64,000 nt of DNA from QHVT01 sp036399015 (GTDB lineage: Bacteria > Acidobacteriota > Thermoanaerobaculia > Gp7-AA8): the NCBI GenBank assembly GCA_036399015.1, contig DASWNW010000016.1:1-64000 (forward strand), in the 5' to 3' direction. This document shows, piece by piece, positions 16,202 through 24,123 of the stretch. Below the pieces are notes generated by a model, which saw only the letters and a list, made by a program, of their open reading frames with translations, did not search any database and was not told the DNA's origin. Every line of letters starts with the position of its first letter. Within the stretch, counting starts at the first letter, position 1. Position numbers and translations under genes: made by a program.

Positions 16202-18631
16202 ATGTTCGAAAAATACAACGAGAAAGCACGCCGCGCACTCTTCTTCGCCCGATACGAAGCATCCAAGCTCGGCTCCCGCGTCATCGAGTCCGAGCACATC
16301 CTCCTCGGCGTCCTCCGCGAGGGGGAAGAAATCATCAAGGAGATCTTCTCCCGCTTCAACGTGAAGCCCGAGCAGATCCGCCGCGAGGTCGAAGGCGACC
16401 GCCTCTTCGTCGACCGGATCTCCTCCTCCGCCGAGCTCCCCCTCTCCGAAGAATCCAAGAAGATCCTCGCCTACGCCGCGCACGAGGCGGAGTCGATGCT
16501 CCACCAGTACGTCGGCACCGAGCACCTCCTCATCGGCATCCTGCGCGTCGAGTCCTCCACCGCCGCCCGCATCCTCACCGCCAAGGGCCTCAACGTCTAC
16601 GGCGTCCGCGAGGAGACGATCTCGATCCTCAAGGAGCGCGAGGCCGACAAGCAGAAGAAGGAGCTCCCGTTCCTCGCCGAGTACGCCCGCGACCTCACGG
16701 CCATGGCGCACAGCCAGCAGTTCGATCCGCTGATCGGCCGCGAGAAGGAAGTGGAGCGGATCATCCAGATCCTCTCCCGCCGCACCAAGAACAACCCGAT
16801 CCTCCTCGGCGAGCCGGGCGTCGGCAAGACGGCCATCGTCGAGGGGCTCGCGCAGCGCATCGTCGACGGCAACGTCCCCCTCTTCATCGCCAACAAGCGC
16901 ATCCTCTCCCTCGACCTCTCCCTGATCGTCGCCGGCACGAAGTACCGCGGGCAGTTCGAGGAGCGCCTCAAGGGGATCATCAAGGAGCTCAAGGAGAACC
17001 AGGACATCATCATCTTCATCGATGAGATCCACTCCCTGATCGGCGCCGGCTCGGCCGAGGGCTCGCTCGACGCCGCGAACATCCTCAAGCCGGCGCTCTC
17101 GCGCGGCGAGATCTCCTGCATCGGCGCCACCACCATCCGCGAGTACCGCCGCTACATCGAGAAGGACCGCTCGCTGCTCCGCCGCTTCCAGGCCATCACC
17201 GTCAATCCTCCCACCGAGGATGAGACGCTGCAGATCCTCGAAGGGGTGAAGGAGCGCTACGAGACCTTCCACAAGGTCAAGTACAGCGACACCGCCATCA
17301 AGAGCGCCGTCTTCCAGTCGAACCGCTACATCACCGACCGCTTCTTCCCCGACAAGGCCATCGACATCCTCGACGAGGCCGGCGCGAAGGTGAAGCTCCG
17401 CCGCGTCGCCGACACGCAGAACCTGCGCAGGCTCGAGGCGGAGACGCGCTCGATCGTGAAGGAGATGAAGAAGGCGATCTCCGACAAGGACTTCGAGAAG
17501 GCCGTCTTCCTGCGCGAGCGGGAGATCGAGCTCAAGGAAGAGATCGAGCGCTTCAAGCAGGAGCGCGAGATGGTCGGCGACGAGATGATGGAAGTCACCC
17601 AGCGCGACGTCGAGGAGATCATCAGCTCCTGGACCGACATCCCGGTGACCTCGATCGAGGCCGACGAGGCGGCGAAGCTGATCAACATGGAAGACATCCT
17701 GATGCGGCGCATCGTCGGTCAGGACAAGGCCATCCGCGCGATCTCGCGCGCGATCCGCCGCTCCCGCCTGGGCGTCGCCTCGCCGAACCGCCCCATGGGC
17801 TCGTTCATCTTCCTCGGCTCCTCCGGCGTCGGAAAGACCGAGGTCGCGCGGCGCCTGGCCGAGTTCCTGTTCGGCTCCCAGAAGCACCTCATCCGCTTCG
17901 ACATGTCGGAGTACATGGAGAAGCACGCCGTCTCGAAGCTCATCGGCTCTCCTCCCGGCTACGTGGGCCACGAGGAAGGCGGCCAGCTCACCGAGCGCGT
18001 GCGGCGCAATCCGTACAGCGTCGTGCTGCTCGACGAGATCGAGAAGGCGCATCCCGACATCGCGAACCTGCTCCTGCAGATTCTCGAGGACGGCATCCTG
18101 ACCGACTCGCTCGGCAACCAGGTCGACTTCCGCAACACGCTGATCATCATGACCAGCAACCTCGGCACGCGGCATCTTGCGACGCGCGGCCACATGGGCT
18201 TCCGCGAGCAGGGGAACGACGTCGACCAGAAGTCGGCCGAGCAGCTCATTCACACGGAGCTGAAGCGGGAGTTCTCGCCGGAGTTCATCAACCGCATCGA
18301 CGAGGTCATCATCTTCAACCCGCTCACCGACGGCGAGCTGCGCGCCATCTGCCAGCTCCTCATCGACGACGTGAACAACGCCCTCGTGCACAAGAACGTG
18401 CAGATCGCGGTCGACGACTCGGTCGTGGCCTGGCTGCTCGGGAAGGCCCGCGAGGAGTCGAACTCGGGTGCGCGCCCACTGCGCCGCGCCATCCAGCGTC
18501 ACATCGAGGACGAGCTGTCGGAGTTCATGATCCGCAACAAGGACACCGTCCCCGAGCGCATCGACTTCGTGATGCAGGGCGACCAGGTGATCCTCGTCCC
18601 GCGCGTCGTCGAAGAGCCGATCGCGAACTGA
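16202..18631 (+). CDS. clpC: ATP-dependent Clp protease ATP-binding subunit ClpC
   Basis: The 809-residue AAA+ unfoldase delivers substrates to ClpP in the cytosol. Domains in order are two Clp-N repeats (residues 1-145), the first AAA module with GEPGVGKT, a UVR-like segment with FLREREIELKEEIERF, the second AAA module with GSSGVGKTE and LLDEIEKAHP, and the D2-small domain. A GHMGFRE loop in D2 matches the position of the ClpP-docking tripeptide. The in-frame upstream ATG at 16136 would add 22 residues that do not look like the family, so 16202 is chosen. Neither clpP nor mcsA/mcsB/ctsR is nearby. Confidence 0.95.
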   Translation: MFEKYNEKARRALFFARYEASKLGSRVIESEHILLGVLREGEEIIKEIFSRFNVKPEQIRREVEGDRLFVDRISSSAELPLSEESKKILAYAAHEAESMLHQYVGTEHLLIGILRVESSTAARILTAKGLNVYGVREETISILKEREADKQKKELPFLAEYARDLTAMAHSQQFDPLIGREKEVERIIQILSRRTKNNPILLGEPGVGKTAIVEGLAQRIVDGNVPLFIANKRILSLDLSLIVAGTKYRGQFEERLKGIIKELKENQDIIIFIDEIHSLIGAGSAEGSLDAANILKPALSRGEISCIGATTIREYRRYIEKDRSLLRRFQAITVNPPTEDETLQILEGVKERYETFHKVKYSDTAIKSAVFQSNRYITDRFFPDKAIDILDEAGAKVKLRRVADTQNLRRLEAETRSIVKEMKKAISDKDFEKAVFLREREIELKEEIERFKQEREMVGDEMMEVTQRDVEEIISSWTDIPVTSIEADEAAKLINMEDILMRRIVGQDKAIRAISRAIRRSRLGVASPNRPMGSFIFLGSSGVGKTEVARRLAEFLFGSQKHLIRFDMSEYMEKHAVSKLIGSPPGYVGHEEGGQLTERVRRNPYSVVLLDEIEKAHPDIANLLLQILEDGILTDSLGNQVDFRNTLIIMTSNLGTRHLATRGHMGFREQGNDVDQKSAEQLIHTELKREFSPEFINRIDEVIIFNPLTDGELRAICQLLIDDVNNALVHKNVQIAVDDSVVAWLLGKAREESNSGARPLRRAIQRHIEDELSEFMIRNKDTVPERIDFVMQGDQVILVPRVVEEPIAN

Positions 18632-18649
18632 TGCCGCTCGCGCGTACCG

Positions 18650-18716
18650 TTCTCTCTGGAGTGCCGGCCTCTCAGGCCGGCACCCACGGGCGAAGAGCCC
18701 GTCGCTCCAGAAAGAA
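18650..18716. repeat. Dispersed GGAG-flanked palindrome, copy 3 (composite)
   Basis: Outer arms ending TCTGGAG (left) and beginning CTCCAGA (right) enclose two inner palindromes, GTGCCGGCCT-AGGCCGGCAC and ACGGGC-GCCCGT. The architecture is the same as copy 2, with different inner sequences. It sits just after clpC and may end its transcript. Confidence 0.65.
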
Positions 18717-18725
18717 CGCATGACA

Positions 18726-18731
18726 TAGACT
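18726..18731 (+). promoter_or_regulatory. -10 box for tautomerase gene (leaderless)
   Basis: TAGACT ends 6 bp before the ATG at 18738, leaving no room for a ribosome-binding site. Confidence 0.45.
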
Positions 18732-18737
18732 CCGCCC

Positions 18738-19121
18738 ATGCCGCTCGTTCGTATCACCCTCCGCCAGGGGAGCTCGCCGGAGCACCTGCGCGCCGTGTCG
18801 GCCGCCGTGCACCAGGCGCTCGTCTCCACCGCCAACGTGCCCGCCGACGATCTCTTTCACGTCATCGACGAGGTCCCGGCCGCGAACCTGATCGCCGACC
18901 CCACTTACGTCGGCATGCAGCGCTCCGACGGCGTGGTGTTCATCGAGATCACCCTCAACGCCGGCCGCACGGTCGAGGTGAAGCGCGCCCTCTACGCCGG
19001 CATCGCCGCCCGCCTCGAGCCGCTCGGCGTCCGCCCCGACGACGTCCTCGTCAACCTCGTCGAGGTGACGAAGGAGAACTGGTCGTTCGGCCGCGGCCTG
19101 GCGACGTACGCACAGGAGTAG
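18738..19121 (+). CDS. Tautomerase-superfamily protein
   Basis: The 127-residue protein starts Met-Pro, so processing would expose the catalytic N-terminal proline typical of 4-oxalocrotonate tautomerase-like enzymes. The double-length form, with HxVIDEVP and NLVEVTKENWSFGRG, matches the Tautomerase_2 group seen in many soil bacteria. These enzymes interconvert keto and enol forms; the substrate is unknown. Cytosolic, no signal peptide. Its stop codon overlaps the -10 box of the next gene. Confidence 0.8.
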   Translation: MPLVRITLRQGSSPEHLRAVSAAVHQALVSTANVPADDLFHVIDEVPAANLIADPTYVGMQRSDGVVFIEITLNAGRTVEVKRALYAGIAARLEPLGVRPDDVLVNLVEVTKENWSFGRGLATYAQE

Positions 19122-19124
19122 ACT
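19119..19124 (+). promoter_or_regulatory. -10 box for PKD/Calx-beta gene (leaderless)
   Basis: TAGACT includes the TAG stop of the tautomerase gene and ends 8 bp before the ATG at 19133. Confidence 0.45.
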
Positions 19125-19132
19125 CGCGGGCG

Positions 19133-20329
19133 ATGCTCGTCGGTCGCCGGCTGATCCCGCTCGCCGTTCTCTTTCTGTGCGTGCGCGGTCTGGCCGCCGC
19201 CTGTCCCGAAGAGGAGCCGACGGACGCGGTGCTCCTCGCCGAGCCGGCCTGCGGGACGCTGACCGCCTGCCCGGAAGGCGCGATCACGTTCCGCCTCCGA
19301 CCGGAGGCGTCCGGCTTCTTTCCTCCGGCCGAGCCCGACCACGGCTATACGATCCAGCCGTGCGACGTCGTCACCTGGTCGTTCGGCGACGGCACCACGC
19401 AGGATGTGACGGGGTCGAACGAGGTCACCCACGTCTTCGCCGAGCCGGGGAACTACACGATCGGCGTCACCATCACGAACGCGCTCGGCTCGGCCTCCCG
19501 CATCGTCCGCCCGTCGCTGGTCGTCGCCGACTCGCCGAGCCGGATCACGGTTCATACCGTAGGGTACCGCGAGTGCAGCACGTGCGTGCGGGCGGTCGAG
19601 AACGCCGGCAGCGTCACGATCGATCTGATCCGGAGCCTCGACACCTCGCGGACTGTTTCGGTCCAGGTGTCGACCGTAGGCACGGAGCCGGGCGTGCCGC
19701 CGTTCTCCGGGACGGTGACGTTCGCGCCGGGCGAGACGTTGAAGACCGTTACCGTGCCGCTCGTCGACGACGCGTTGTATTACGGACCCCGCTACTATCC
19801 GATCCAACTGACGGCTGCTTCGGGAGGTGTGCTCCCGGCGGAGGCCACGCTCACCCCCCCGACGCTCATGATCGTCGACAACGAGGACCCGCCGGTCGTC
19901 TCCGCCCCCGCCACCGCCTCCGTCGTCGAAGGGAGCGGCGGTCTCACGACTTATACGATCCCGGTGCAGATGTCCGCCCCGATGCTCCTCGACGTCAGCA
20001 CGGCCGTCTTCCTCAACTTCGGCACCGCGACCGTCGCCGACATCGGAGAACGGCCGGCCAGTCTGCGCATTCCGGCGGGCGAGACGACGGGCATCATCAC
20101 CGGGAGCGTCAGGGGCGACTTCGTCTTCGAGGGGGACGAGTCGTTCGTCGTCAGAATCTTCCCGCGTGACACGAACAACGATCCCGCGTTCGGCAACCTC
20201 GAGACGGTGGTGACGATCGTCGACGACGAGTCGCACGACGCCGCCTCGGTGCCCCTGTTCGGACCCGCAGGCACCCTCATCTTCGCCGGCCTGCTCGCCC
20301 TCCTCGCGCTGCGTACGCTGCGCGCGTGA
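19133..20329 (+). CDS. PKD and Calx-beta domain surface protein with C-terminal sorting-like helix
   Basis: The 398-residue protein has a signal peptide ending LAAA, a Cys-containing N-terminal segment, a PKD domain (CDVVTWSFGDGTTQDV ... THVFAEPGNYTIGVTITN) around residues 80-140, and two Calx-beta-like domains (about 145-250 and 255-365) with paired acidic ends such as IVDNED and IVDDES, which would bind calcium. The last 27 residues are VPLFGP followed by a hydrophobic helix and a short basic end, resembling IPTL/PEP-CTERM sorting signals. Probably exported and anchored at the surface. It is transcribed apart from its neighbours if the -10 box inside the upstream stop is used. Confidence 0.75.
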   Translation: MLVGRRLIPLAVLFLCVRGLAAACPEEEPTDAVLLAEPACGTLTACPEGAITFRLRPEASGFFPPAEPDHGYTIQPCDVVTWSFGDGTTQDVTGSNEVTHVFAEPGNYTIGVTITNALGSASRIVRPSLVVADSPSRITVHTVGYRECSTCVRAVENAGSVTIDLIRSLDTSRTVSVQVSTVGTEPGVPPFSGTVTFAPGETLKTVTVPLVDDALYYGPRYYPIQLTAASGGVLPAEATLTPPTLMIVDNEDPPVVSAPATASVVEGSGGLTTYTIPVQMSAPMLLDVSTAVFLNFGTATVADIGERPASLRIPAGETTGIITGSVRGDFVFEGDESFVVRIFPRDTNNDPAFGNLETVVTIVDDESHDAASVPLFGPAGTLIFAGLLALLALRTLRA

Positions 20330-20520
20330 CGCGCTGCGCGCACGGGGGAACCACGGCGCCGCATGCGCCGTGGGGGCGAGAGCGAACCCCTCGCGAGACG
20401 GCCGCTCTCGCGCAACATGGCGCCGAGGCGCAACACCCCAGACGCCCCCGTGCGCCTTGCGGGCGCACGGTTCCCCCACGCGCGCCGTGCAGCGCGCGTG
20501 GCTCCCGCGCGCCAGCGCGC
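20330..20520. repeat. Nested GC-rich inverted repeats
   Basis: The gap contains GCGCACGGGGGAACC near its start and the complementary GGTTCCCCC-type arm near 20469-20478. Smaller palindromes lie inside, such as GGCGC-CGCAT-GCGCC and blocks of GCGCGC. It reads as an eroded composite palindrome, richer in structure than the other intergenic gaps. No gene is seen. Confidence 0.5.
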
Positions 20521-20526
20521 TATCCT
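20521..20526 (+). promoter_or_regulatory. -10 box for HEAT-like gene (leaderless)
   Basis: TATCCT ends 6 bp before the ATG at 20533. Confidence 0.4.
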
Positions 20527-20532
20527 TCCCCG

Positions 20533-21123
20533 ATGCGCGAGCTCACCGAACTCCTCACCGCCCTCGACACGGTCGCCAGCGACGCGGCGCGGAGCGACGT
20601 GAACGCGCGCATCCGGGCGGTGGCGGCGCGGGACCCCGAGGGGACGCGCGCGTTCCTCGAGGCGCGGCGCATCTGCGAGCCGGAGGAGGCGACGACCGCC
20701 ATGTCCCTCGTCGAGGCGCTCGCCGGAGGCGAAGAGCGCGACCTCAGTCTGCTCCAGTGGTATTTCGACGTGGCGGCGAAGCAGGTCCTCGACTGTCCGT
20801 CGCAGGCGTCCGCGGTGCAGGTCCTGACGACGTACGCGTTTCTCGAGCACGGCTCCGGGACGCGCAAGCACACCATGCTGCCGCGTTACCTCGACCTCAC
20901 CCGCTCTCCCTCCGCCGCCCACCGCCGCGCCGCCGTCGATCTCCTCGGCGGCTTCAAAGTCGCCACCGCCTCCGGCGCGCGCGACGCGCTGGTGCGACTG
21001 CTCGCCGACCCCGACGCCGAAGTCCGCCGCGGCGCCGAAGCGCTGCTCCGCGAAGAGGGCGTCCTCCCCGACGGCTACCGCCCCTCGTTCATCGATCGCG
21101 TGCGACGCATGTTTCGCTCCTGA
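20533..21123 (+). CDS. HEAT-repeat-like protein
   Basis: The 196-residue, mostly helical cytosolic protein has repeated helix pairs, clearest in the C-terminal part (SAAHRRAAVDLLGGF and DALVRLLADPDAEVRRGAEALLREEG), which match HEAT-like repeats. The reading frame extends upstream through the repeat-rich gap, but the ATG at 20533 directly behind a -10 box fits the leaderless pattern here. No enzymatic motif; likely a scaffold of unknown partner. Confidence 0.65.
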   Translation: MRELTELLTALDTVASDAARSDVNARIRAVAARDPEGTRAFLEARRICEPEEATTAMSLVEALAGGEERDLSLLQWYFDVAAKQVLDCPSQASAVQVLTTYAFLEHGSGTRKHTMLPRYLDLTRSPSAAHRRAAVDLLGGFKVATASGARDALVRLLADPDAEVRRGAEALLREEGVLPDGYRPSFIDRVRRMFRS

Positions 21124-21153
21124 ACCGCTGGCCGAGCCGCCTCGGCCGTATGC

Positions 21154-21159
21154 CACAAT
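21154..21159 (+). promoter_or_regulatory. -10 box for TIGR04255-type gene (leaderless)
   Basis: CACAAT ends 9 bp before the ATG at 21169. It favours this ATG over the in-frame GTG at 21163, which is only 3 bp from the box. Confidence 0.35.
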
Positions 21160-21168
21160 GAGGTGCGG

Positions 21169-21915
21169 ATGTCCGTGCAGCTCCTGCGAAGCGACCGCGA
21201 AATCTACCCGCACTCTCCCGTCGTGGAGGCGGTGATCGATTTTCGATGCACAAACCGGCCGAACTTCACTGTGCGCGACGTGCTCCAACTCGCGAATGAT
21301 CTCTCCGGCGAGTTCGTGCAGGAGGGGGACATCACCGAACGAATGGAAGAGGTTCGCGTGGACGGCGGACGCCGCACCACGGAGCGTCCCGTCGGCGTGT
21401 TACTTCGCCGAATTGCGGATCAGCGCGTCGTGGCTCAGTTGCAGGTCGAAGGATTCACGTATTCGCACGTCGCTCCATACGAGCGGTGGGAGCATTTCCG
21501 CGAAGGCGCGGAACAACTCTGGTCGTCCTATGCGGCTGCCGGCGAGCCGCAAGCCATCACGCGCGTTGGCGTGCGGTTCATCAATCGGATCGAAGTTGGA
21601 GCATCGATCGAAGACTTCGCAACGTATCTTTCGATTTATCCGGCAACGCCTCGGAGGCTGGCGATCCCTCCGGATGGATTCGCGCTGCAGTTGCGGCAGC
21701 CTGTCGGCAGCGACGTTCTGGTCACGAAGATCGCCACCATGCGGCACGCCGAGACCGAGCAGCTTGCGATTCTCCTCGACTTGGAGGCTTCGTTCGCCAT
21801 TGAAGCGGCAGCACCTCCCGAGGCATTGTGGAACGCGGTGGAGCGTTTGCATGTCTTAATAGGAGACGCATTCGAGTCGGCGATCACGAACCGCGTGCGG
21901 GAAATCATCCGATGA
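21169..21915 (+). CDS. TIGR04255-type sporadically distributed protein
   Basis: The 248-residue protein has family hallmarks: an N-terminal SPVVEAVIDFR stretch and a central RVGVRFINRIE segment. The family is patchily distributed across bacteria and has no known function. It is predicted to be cytosolic, alpha/beta, with no catalytic motif visible. It overlaps the next gene by the four bases ATGA. Codon use here is less GC3-biased than in the flanking housekeeping genes, consistent with acquisition by transfer. Assignment is by recalled motif pattern. Confidence 0.7.
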   Translation: MSVQLLRSDREIYPHSPVVEAVIDFRCTNRPNFTVRDVLQLANDLSGEFVQEGDITERMEEVRVDGGRRTTERPVGVLLRRIADQRVVAQLQVEGFTYSHVAPYERWEHFREGAEQLWSSYAAAGEPQAITRVGVRFINRIEVGASIEDFATYLSIYPATPRRLAIPPDGFALQLRQPVGSDVLVTKIATMRHAETEQLAILLDLEASFAIEAAAPPEALWNAVERLHVLIGDAFESAITNRVREIIR

Positions 21916-22433
21916 GCGTTTTTGCCAACATCGACGACACGACTCAGCACTACGCCCTGCTCTCGCCCGACGCGCGATGGGTCGAGAACCGCATCGTCAC
22001 GGCGGCGCCGCCCGCGGCGGGTGACCCGCCGACGATCATCCGCACGATCAAACTGACGGAACCGCCGTTCGCACCCCTTTTTCAGAAGCTCGATGCGTTC
22101 GGTGAGCTGTCCGAAGACTGGGACTCCTATGGAGCGGCACGGATCAGCTCGCGCTCGATTGCCACCGCGCGTGCCCTGATGAGCGATGTCTCGCTCAGGA
22201 CGGTCGGCGGCCTCGAGGGCATCGTCCCGATCAGCATCGCGCCGGTCGCGACTGGTGGTGTGAAGATCGAGTGGCACCGGCCCGATGCGGCGCTGGAACT
22301 GTGGATCGACGACGAGGGACGGATCGAACGGTTGCTCGACCGAAAACAGGACCACCCGAGGTTCGACGCGCAGGCTTTGAGCGGAATCCCGGCCGCTGTC
22401 TCCGAGGTGCTGACGTTTTGCCGGTTGAGATAA
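21912..22433 (+). CDS. TIGR04255-associated partner protein
   Basis: This 173-residue protein contains LSEDWDSYGAARIS near residue 70, a motif often seen in small proteins encoded next to TIGR04255 genes, followed by GGVKIEWHRPDAALELWIDDEGRIE. No signal peptide, no membrane segment. Start ATGA overlaps the previous stop, so the two are translated together; the third gene of the set overlaps its 3' end. Function unknown; toxin-antitoxin or defence roles are possible but not shown by the sequence. Confidence 0.7.
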   Translation: MSVFANIDDTTQHYALLSPDARWVENRIVTAAPPAAGDPPTIIRTIKLTEPPFAPLFQKLDAFGELSEDWDSYGAARISSRSIATARALMSDVSLRTVGGLEGIVPISIAPVATGGVKIEWHRPDAALELWIDDEGRIERLLDRKQDHPRFDAQALSGIPAAVSEVLTFCRLR

Positions 22434-22776
22434 TCGCCGATCCGGATCACCTCCACCGCCGCCTTTCGCGGGGATCCGTCACTGGTGGCGCGGTGAACTC
22501 CGTCGCCTTCATCACCAATCGCAAGCCGGACACAACGAGATCTCGGTCGACCTCGCCCGCCTCACGACGGTCGACGAGACGCTCCGGTCGCGCCCGCACT
22601 TTGGCGTCGGCAGCATCGTTGCCGGAGCCGCGCGCGGCGTCGGCTTCGAAGTCGTTCATGATCCGTTGGAGGAGAACGTCGCCCATCGTGATGCCGAAAG
22701 CTCCCGCGCCCAAGTAAGCGCGGCCCAACACGATCCCGCCATCGTCGCCCGCACGGCGAGGGACATAGGCCCACCT
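22418..22776 (+). pseudogene. Third gene of the TIGR04255 set, frameshifted
   Basis: From a TTG at 22418 the frame reads LPVEIIADPDHLHRRL and VNSVAFITNRKP. Near 22528 it must shift by one base to continue as GHNEISVDLARLTTVDETL, RPHFGVGSIVAGAARG and VGFEVVHDPLEENVAH. The two halves together match the small protein I recall as the usual third member of this locus. A single missing G in CCGG at 22526-22529 would restore the frame. It is either a real inactivating mutation or an assembly error. The second frame remains open to 23037, but its tail after about 22776 is not recognisable. Confidence 0.6.
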
Positions 22777-23120
22777 CGATCGCGACGAACGTCGATGATC
22801 CGCGCGGCGCAACCCGACGATGAGCGCATCGCGCGTCGCCTCGAGCCGAGGTTGCAGGCGATGTGGCCGCACAGGCGCGACGATGAGTGGAACGTCAGGT
22901 TACGATGGGTGCATCGAGCGGCGACGATCAACGCGAGCCTCCGCACGACCCCTGGATCGCCGGCCGCGATGAGCGGATCGGCGTACTCGCCGAGATGGAC
23001 ATGGACCCATGTCCCTCGGATCGTCGCCCCGGCGTGACCTCATCGCGAGCCCGCGATGCGCGGGTCGTCGCGCGCCATGCCGTGAACGGCGATCACGACG
23101 ACCGGATCGTCCCCCCTCGA
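22777..23120. other. Gene-less gap with possible gene remnant
   Basis: No intact gene was found in about 340 bp. On the minus strand, pieces such as GTWVHVHLGEYADPLIAAG and VVVIAVHGMARDDPRI read like protein but are separated by stops or frame changes, suggesting a decayed gene between the TIGR04255 set and the phosphatase. The evidence is weak. Confidence 0.3.
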
Positions 23121-23999
23121 TCACTTCCTCGCCACGATCCATCCCGTGCGAGGCTTCCCCTGTCCGTCGTACATCCGCACCCGGATCTGCTTCGCGCTCA
23201 ACTCGACCACCGCGAAGCCGATGCGCTCCAGGCGGATCTCCTCGGGGAAAACCGTCCGGGCGCGCAGCTTGATCGGCGGGATGGGATTCGACCCGGCGCC
23301 GCTGACGAGGTGCAACATATTGCCCACGATCAGCTCCACGTGATGGTCGTGGCCGCAGATGAAGAGGTCGGTGCCGGTCTCCCGGAGCGCGGGGACGAGC
23401 GCGCGCATCCTCGCCACCTCCTGCCGCGGGAAGTCGCCGTGGTAGCCGGACGAGAAGACGGGGTGGTGTCCGACCACCACCTGCCAGCGCTTCTTCGAGC
23501 CGGTCAGCGCCCGCCGGATCGCCGGCTCCACCTCCTTGCCCGAGCCGCGGACGAGCGGCGTCGTGTCAACAAACGCGAAATCCGCGACGGGCGTCCGGAG
23601 GGCATACTGCCGGGCCGGGAAGCGCCAGTTTGCGATGACGCCGGTGGCCCGGACCTGCGCGTCGGGGTCGGCGCGGCCGCAGTAGTCGTGGTTGCCGAGG
23701 ACCGGGAAGACCGGGACGCCGACCCGGGTCAGCGGCAGGTTCACGCTCCAGCGGGGGTCGCGCTCCGACGTCACCCCGCAGGGGTAGAAGTTGTCTCCGG
23801 TCAAGAGGATAGCGTCGAGCGGCTCGCCGGCGTGAACGCGCGCGATCCCCTTCGCGACCGCCTCCGCCCCCTCCCCCGTATCGCCGGTGACGGCCAGGCG
23901 CAGCGTGCCGTCCGCGACGGGGAGCGAGACCTCCGGAAGCTCCGCTCCGGCGACGCCGAGGGCGCAGGCGAGCAGGAGCGTGAGAGTGAGGGTGCGCAT
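23121..23999 (-). CDS. Exported purple acid phosphatase-like metallophosphoesterase
   Basis: The 292-residue protein has a signal peptide ending GVAGA. The metallophosphoesterase motifs are in order: GDTGEG, LTGDNFYPCG, LGNHDYCG, VVGHHPVF and GHDHHVE. The spacing fits the small tartrate-resistant acid phosphatase (ACP5-like) group, so a periplasmic phosphomonoesterase is likely. Two ATGs lie upstream (24011, 24008), but they overlap a TATGAT -10 box; the ATG at 23999 sits 7 bp past that box and begins a clean signal peptide, so it is chosen. Confidence 0.82.
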   Translation of the reverse strand: MRTLTLTLLLACALGVAGAELPEVSLPVADGTLRLAVTGDTGEGAEAVAKGIARVHAGEPLDAILLTGDNFYPCGVTSERDPRWSVNLPLTRVGVPVFPVLGNHDYCGRADPDAQVRATGVIANWRFPARQYALRTPVADFAFVDTTPLVRGSGKEVEPAIRRALTGSKKRWQVVVGHHPVFSSGYHGDFPRQEVARMRALVPALRETGTDLFICGHDHHVELIVGNMLHLVSGAGSNPIPPIKLRARTVFPEEIRLERIGFAVVELSAKQIRVRMYDGQGKPRTGWIVARK

Positions 24000-24006
24000 C
24001 CCCGGC

Positions 24007-24012
24007 ATCATA
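24007..24012 (-). promoter_or_regulatory. -10 box deciding the phosphatase start
   Basis: TATGAT on the minus strand ends 7 bp before the ATG at 23999 and overlaps the alternative ATG at 24011. Confidence 0.5.
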
Positions 24013-24123
24013 CGGACGCGCGTGTAGAATGCGCCGCTAGTCCCTGCTGTTCACTGCCCGCGTGACCTTTCGGCCTGGTCGCGCGTATTCCTAAAAGCAA
24101 GCGCCATTCAGGCTAAGACATCT

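Noticed and set aside
16190..18835. 881-codon minus-strand ORF opposite clpC
   Set aside because: It mirrors the clpC codons, has no recognisable domain and no ribosome-binding site.
22447..22872. 141-codon minus-strand ORF over the TIGR04255 third gene
   Set aside because: It looks partly protein-like, but the plus-strand frames match the expected partner motifs and follow the operon.
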